From: Larix kaempferi
Taxonomy: Eukaryota > Streptophyta > Pinopsida > Pinales > Pinaceae
Length of the DNA: 64,000 nt
Assembly (NCBI GenBank): GCA_027924585.1
Contig: BSBM01000764.1
Location: 559,501 to 623,500, forward strand
Direction: 5' to 3'
The notes beneath the pieces were generated by a model that was not told the DNA's origin, searched no databases, and saw only the letters and a list, made by a program, of their open reading frames with translations. Below, piece by piece: positions 58,778-64,000 of this stretch. Every line of letters starts with the position of its first letter. Position 1 is the first letter of the stretch. The position numbers and the translations under genes were made by a program.

Positions 58778-60135
58778 TGGAAGTGGCTACAAGGCCCCTA
58801 GCGACTTTACTGTCTCACCTATATGTCTTTGGCAAGTCTTGCATGTCACTACAAAGTTTTGGATGTTGATTTCCATTCCTTTCCAAAAGAAGGAACGCTT
58901 AATCCTTTCATAGGTTTTATGAAATCTTGAGTGACTCAATGTGGGTGATGAATGTAACTCCTCTAAGGTCCATTGTTTTAAGGTAGAGTTTGGTGCAACA
59001 AAGATGTGCTCTTTATACCACCATGTATCTTGGTGCCATGTATACCCTTTATTGGGCTCCAGGTATTCTTGAAGCCTTTGGATGATTTGCAATATGGTGT
59101 CATTCATCATCCATTCTTGACAAGCTTCCTCGAGCCATATATTTGTTGGAATTGGAAGTGGCTACAAGGCCCCTTGTGACTTTCCCATCTCACCCTTATG
59201 TCTTTGGCAAGTCTTGAAAGTTACTACAATTGGATGTTGGTTTCCATGCCTTCCCAAATGAAGGAACACTTAATCCTTTCATAGATTTTATGAAAGCTTG
59301 AGTGACCTGTTGTGGGTGATGAATGTAACTCCTCAATGATTTGTTGTTTTAAGGAAAAATTTGATGCCAGAAAGATGTGCTCTTTATACTTCCATGTATC
59401 TTGGTTCCATGTATACCCTTTACTAAGGTTCAAGTCTTCTTGAACCCTTTGGATGATTTGCACTATGGTGTCATTCGCCATCCATTTTTGACAAGCTTCC
59501 TCAAGCCAACCTGGAACTAGTATGGATAATGCAAATAGAGAGCCCTCCTCCTCAAATTTCCTAGGCAATGCATCCGCCACCACATTTTTTCAACCCTTCT
59601 TATAGATAGTCTCATTATCATACCCCAACATCTTAGCAACCCACTTATGTTGTTTCAATTATGACAACATTTGTTCAAGGAAATATTTTAAGCTATCCAA
59701 AAGAAGGAACATTTAATCCTTTCATAGGTTTTATTAAAGCTTGAGTGACCCATTGTGGGTGATGAATGTAACTCCTCAATGATTTGTTGTTTTAAGGAAA
59801 AATTTGATGCAAGAAAGATGTGCTCTTTATACTTCCATGTATCTTGGTGACATGTTTACCCTTTACTAAGGTTCAGGTCTTCCTGAAGCCTTTGGATGAT
59901 TTGCACTTTGGCGTCATATGCCATCCATTCTTGACAATATTCCTCGAGCCAACTTGGAACTAGTAAGGATAATGCAAATAGAGATCCCTCCTCAAATTGC
60001 CTAGAAAATGCATCTGCCACCACATTTTTTCAACCCTTCTTATAGATAATCTCATTATCATACCCCAACATCTTAGTAACCCACTTATGTTGTTTCAGTG
60101 ATGACAAAATTTGTTCAAGGAATTATTTTAAGCTA
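58778..60135 (-). pseudogene. Integrase zinc-finger region, triplicated
   Basis: Three partial copies of the RNase H-to-integrase junction, marked on the plus strand by AGGAAC[GA][CT]TTAATCCTTTCAT at 58891, 59262 and 59704. The first copy encodes HSSPTLSHSRFHKTYERIKR and CKTCQRHIGE, the HHCC zinc module; the second keeps most of it, the third less. Copies 2 and 3 also share the VADALPRKFEEE segment upstream of the module. Spacings are 371 and 442 bp. Confidence 0.85.
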
Positions 60136-60504
60136 TGATGGTCAGTCTTGATCTAGAAATGCCTCCCTATGAGATATGGATGCTAGGTCTCAACTGCATG
60201 AAGGATATCCATCATCTCTTTTTCATATGTATTTTTGCCCAATTTCTGATTGCATAACTGCTTACTAGTAACTGCCAAAGGGCATCCTTCTTGCCTCAAT
60301 ACTGCTCCAAGACCTCTTTTGGAGGCATCACATTTTAAGATTAAAGTCTCAATAAAATTGGGCATTGTTAATACTAGAGTGTTGCACATGGAATCCTTTA
60401 ACACTGAGAAGGCTTGTTCAACTACATTGATGTAAACAAAGGCATTTTTTTAGCAATGAAGTTAAGGGAGTTACAGTTTTGCCATAATTTTTCACAAACT
60501 TTCT
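60136..60504 (-). pseudogene. Chromovirus RNase H remnant
   Basis: MPNFIETLILKCDASKRGLG and GAVLRQEGCPLAV carry the first RNase H Asp (CDAS), and NTYEKEMMDILHAVE carries the conserved Glu. The frame is broken downstream. Confidence 0.85.
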
Positions 60505-61150
60505 CTAGTAGACCATAAGTTCGAGGAACCCATGCAAGCTCTTTGGGGTCTTGGGGGATGGCCATTCTTGCATAGTCGCCATTTTCTTTAGGTTCACTTG
60601 CATTTCTTCTTGACTCACAATGTGACCCACGTATTCAACCTCAGAAACCTCAAAAGCACATTTGAAAGACTTCACAAATAATTGGTGGTCCCTCAATAAT
60701 TGCAAGGCATGACAGACATGCTCGAGGTGGCATTCCCATCTAGTGTTGTAGATCAAGATATCATCAAAGAAGACCAACACAACATTGCAAAAAAAAGGTT
60801 GGAAGACCTTGTTCATGAGGCTATGAAAGGTGGATGGAGCATTGCAAAGTCCAAAAAGCATCACTAAAAACTCATAATGAACTTCATGTGTGCGGAAAGT
60901 TGTTTTAGGGATCTCTGCCCCTTTCATCCTTATTTGGTGGTATCTTGAATGAAGGTCCAATTTAGTGAAAAAATTGGCTCCATGAAGCTCATCCAAGAGA
61001 AAAATGAATGACTGAGATAGGAAATTTATCCTTGATATTCAACTTATAGAGAGGCCTAAAATCAAGACACATGCACCAAGTGCCTTCCTTTTTAATACCA
61101 TAACCACCGACAAGGAATAAGGGCTTGTACTAGGATGAATGATTTCAACC
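60505..61150 (-). pseudogene. Chromovirus reverse transcriptase remnant
   Basis: A 163-codon frame (60505-60996) has FFTKLDLHSRYHQIRMK (first catalytic Asp), TTFRTHEVHYEFLVMLFGLCNAPSTF, and VVLVFFDDILIYN with the FDD of the 'FVDDILIYS' box. It ends VEYVGHIVSQEEM. The part before 60997 is in other frames, with a stop after the DELL-like start. Catalytic residues are present despite the breaks. Confidence 0.9.
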
Positions 61151-61541
61151 TCCAAGAACTCATGAATTATCTTCTCAATTTCAGAGTCTTTTGTGGAAAA
61201 GAGTGCCTATAAGGTCCTATATTGAGGGGTTGAATCCATAGGATTAGTGGAATACCATGGCCATGATCCCCACAAGAAGGTGGTAAACCCTTAGGTGTTT
61301 CAAAAACCTACAGAACCAACTACATGCCAGGGTGATTGTCCTGGGGTGGTCTGTCCACTACTTGTATGGCATTGAATTGTGAAATAATACCCAAGTGGCT
61401 TTTCTTTAATAGCTTCTCCATACATTGGGAAGTGATGACTTCAAGAGAATAGGAGGTGAGCCCCTTAAGATTATGTGTATGCCCTTTCTTAATGAAGTTG
61501 ATGTATAAGTATTTGAAATCCATGGTGAAAGGACCCAGAGT

Positions 61542-61830
61542 CTATAGCCATTCACTCCCCATAACTACATCGCAAGCACCCATTTCAATTGCAAACATGT
61601 GTGTTTTGAGATGGTAGTCACCCATTTGGAATTTTACATTTTCACATTGCCCCCCACATTTCATCATAACACCATATGCTATCATAATTTGGAAATTTTG
61701 TATAGGGCAGACATAGCAATGGGTTTCCTTTGCCACTCGTCGATGGATAAAAATTTGTGGGTACCGCAATTGTCAATTAATACAATCACTTTGTAGTGCT
61801 TGATCTATCCTATCAACTTCAGTGTTTTGG
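61542..61830 (-). pseudogene. Chromovirus protease remnant
   Basis: VLIDNCGTHKFLSIDEW stands where 'ALIDSGSTHNFIS' is expected, so the catalytic Asp may remain but the Ser-Gly context is changed to Asn-Cys. CDVVMGSEWL is the matching 'DVVLGMDWL' segment. Broken by stops in between. Confidence 0.75.
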
Positions 61831-62900
61831 AGGTTGAGAAACCTAATAAGGCAGGGAGATAGATTTCCTCACCAGGAGCTTGCAAGGTGGTGTCACCTTC
61901 CATAGGTGTCAGAGCAATATCCTCTACTTCTAGTTCTTGAGTGACTTCAACAATCATATCTTCAGGGTGATCTTGTTGGGAGACATCTATTTGGAATAAC
62001 TTTTGTTCTTTACATTTATTCCCTTTGCAATACCTTTCATCACGGTTATAGCGAATTTTAACCCATTGACGTTCTACCATCTCTGTTGGAGACAACTTTT
62101 AATAGATTCTTAATGGTAGAGGGTTGGACTAGGTGTCAAGAGCACATGTCATGGGTGGCATGGTGCAAGAAGGGAATGAAGGTCATTTAGTTTGGGTGCC
62201 TATCACCATCTCAACCTCCCTAGCTCTAACACAAGCTTTTAATCATGTTTTGGGGTAGTGCATTATGACGTGCTTGAATTGCTTCTTTTAGGTAATCGAT
62301 GAAACATTCTCTAAAAAAAGAATAAAAGAGGCCATCTATGCAGATTTTCAATTGCTCAAAGGCTATAATATAATCCATAATTGTGTCACTTTTTGGTGTA
62401 ATTTTTTCAATATTACCAAGTAGTGAGTGTCACATTCAAACGATCATGAAAGGATCTTCACAAATTGAGTCCAAAGAACATAGCTAAGATCAGATTTATG
62501 ATACCATTGCCACCATTTCCAATGTTTGGAGTCTAAATATAAGACCCCCACTTTTACTTTTTGAATATCATCAATAATTCCACGGAGAACAAAACAGTGT
62601 TCCATTTGGGTAACCCAACCCAAGGTATTGGAGCCATCAAATTTGCGGACACCTACTTTCAGAAAGTAGTGCCATGAATTGTTATCGTGAAAGGGTGGAG
62701 GCTAGGTATCTGGAAATCCAAAATGGAGTGTAAGTTCCCTCGACTTCATTTACAAATGCCTCTATGGTTGAATCTTGTTTTTTTAAATCTAGACCCAAAT
62801 GTTTACATAACACATCAAATACTTGGCTTTGGAGATCCAGCTTAGCGTTGATACTTACGACTAACTCCTAGAATTTCATGACCTGGTTTTCAAGTGACTT
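61831..62900 (-). pseudogene. Chromovirus gag remnant
   Basis: In changing frames: VRKFDGSNTLGWVTQMEHCF, like the chromovirus gag 'LPKFDGxDPLGWI', then a run rich in Trp, ECFIDYLKEAIQARHNALPQ, and a zinc-knuckle-like RDERYCKGNKCKEQKLF (one Cys missing). An acidic linker to protease follows. Confidence 0.75.
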
Positions 62901-63797
62901 AGGTGTTTTGGGAAATTCCATGTTTTGGTTCTCCAGGGGTGGTTGATTTTGTGTGGACCATGGGACCACTTATGAGCTAGAAAGTATTAACACCAAGATA
63001 TCACAAAACGACCAGTGGGGAAAAAGGAGTCTTTCGAAATGTACCACCGAATGTTGTATTTTTGGGTCCACACAAAAAATGGTTGTTGTAGATGTATACC
63101 AACACAATCAACATTGCAAAAGGATGATTTTGAGATAGATATCTTGCAATGGTGTCGATGGGTCCTAGACTTTCTTTTATGTTGGTGGGAGTGTTACTCC
63201 TTGCGGAATATTACTACACTGACATAATTACCAAATTCCTTATATATGCAAATATGTAGTCATTTTGTTGGCTAGTCATAGAGGACAAGGTTTCTAGGGC
63301 CCTAAGGACAAGGGAGTTCTAGGTGCTATAGTTCTTTGATATACTTGCAGAATACAACATTAGTACTCAACCCAGTCTCTCAGAGCACTAATTGAGGAGG
63401 CTCAATTCTTCCCTTAGTCGTATTACCCAACTACCCAGGTACTAGAGAGTAATCTTCTCGAGTGTTGTGATTGGTACCACTATAGTTGCACGACAGTCGA
63501 TCAAATTATCTAAAGTTGGTTTTAGTTGCCTAGGGGACTTCCAATATACTTAAGGGTATGTGGATATGAAATTCCATATAAAAGAGTTGTTTGATGCAGC
63601 ACTACTCAAAGGGGTACCATTAGGGGATACAAGGGTGTCCAACTAAGTGAGACCACTTGTATTTCCTGTGTAGTCTTCATCGACCACATTTTGACTCATT
63701 GAATGATAGATCTCTATGTTATTTAAAGATGCTAGAACACGTCTCTAGCCTTAAAAAAAACTGCAAAAATTCAGGAGGTGTGCTGGCTCAGGAAAGT
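62901..63797 (-). other. Chromovirus leader and gag start, decayed
   Basis: Non-coding or too decayed to read. No start codon for gag can be fixed. Confidence 0.4.
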
Positions 63798-63809
63798 GCT
63801 CTGATACCA
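63798..63809 (-). other. Primer binding site, initiator tRNA-Met
   Basis: GCTCTGATACCA, the reverse complement of TGGTATCAGAGC, two bases from the 5' LTR. Confidence 0.92.
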
Positions 63810-63811
63810 CT

Positions 63812-64000
63812 TGTAGTTTTCTTTAAACCTTAAACTTAGAACAAACCAGGTATACCGAGATTTATAATGAGGAAAACTAGATATTATAATAAAAAATACC
63901 AAAACACAAGGACAATTGAAATGTAATGCTATAGAATAAACTTTTATATTATGGTATTCCAATAGAAAACAATGTTCACTTGCCTCTTAAGGTGGGGTGA
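63812..64000 (-). repeat. 5' LTR of the chromovirus, partial
   Basis: Matches 57251-57439 with many substitutions; truncated by the window. Confidence 0.88.

Larger units (their letters stand above)
57251..64000 (-). mobile_element. Chromovirus-type Ty3/gypsy retrotransposon, cut by window end
   Basis: Minus-strand element with 3' LTR at 57251-57725, polypurine tract, decayed gag-protease-RT-RNase H-integrase-chromodomain genes, initiator-Met primer site at 63798-63809, and a 5' LTR that starts at 63812 and runs off the window. The chromodomain core after integrase marks it as a chromovirus. Every gene is broken by stops, and parts are duplicated. It is clearly older than the Athila-like element. 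Confidence 0.88.

Noticed and set aside
1-64000. CRISPR arrays, bacterial operons, tRNA or rRNA genes
   Set aside because: None found; the repeats are direct tandem or LTR-type without regular short spacers, and tRNA-like matches are primer sites or SINE boxes.

Overview
The window is nuclear DNA from a land plant with a repeat-rich genome. Evidence is the plant-type retrotransposons (Athila-like and chromovirus Ty3/gypsy, Ty1/copia, L1-like LINE), a BED/DUF659/hAT transposase relic, and primer sites matching plant tRNA-Asp and initiator tRNA-Met. Low gene density, long AT-rich spacers and deep nesting fit a large genome such as a gymnosperm, but the species cannot be fixed from the sequence. 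No bacterial features, tRNA, rRNA or CRISPR array were seen.

Layout. 1-15447: an unidentified plus-strand ORF set, split at base 599 by a complete minus-strand Athila-like element (600-13795; 1.42-kb LTRs, TSD CCAAG). The element carries gag, protease, RT-RNase H, integrase and a long extra ORF in the env position, all with a few stops or frameshifts. 15448-25884: no recognisable gene; AT-rich spacer with a dispersed repeat, a 3-copy tandem array and a SINE-like copy. 25885-30360: a short LTR element (1.7-kb LTRs, TSD GGTTC, perfect tRNA-Asp primer site) whose only ORF resembles no retroelement protein I know. 30361-35992: spacer, the last exon of a 2-oxoglutarate/Fe(II) dioxygenase (minus), several small tandem repeats and a dispersed repeat. 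35993-43076: a Ty1/copia element (0.6-kb LTRs, TSD CCACC, initiator-Met primer site) with gag-pol broken by a stop and lacking the RT catalytic core, plus an unusual repeat-filled 3' region. 43540-47510: a minus-strand hAT transposase pseudogene interrupted by a solo LTR. 49790-55300: an L1-like LINE relic interrupted by an LTR-like repeat; 1.97 kb of this composite is tandemly duplicated. 57251-64000: a minus-strand chromovirus, its 5' LTR cut by the window end, with a triplicated integrase zinc-finger region.

No intact protein-coding host gene can be claimed. The only fragment clearly of cellular origin is the dioxygenase exon. The retroelement genes are all damaged but still readable, so this is a fossil record of nested insertions: LTR element into an older ORF, solo LTR into hAT, LTR-like repeat into LINE, then local duplications.
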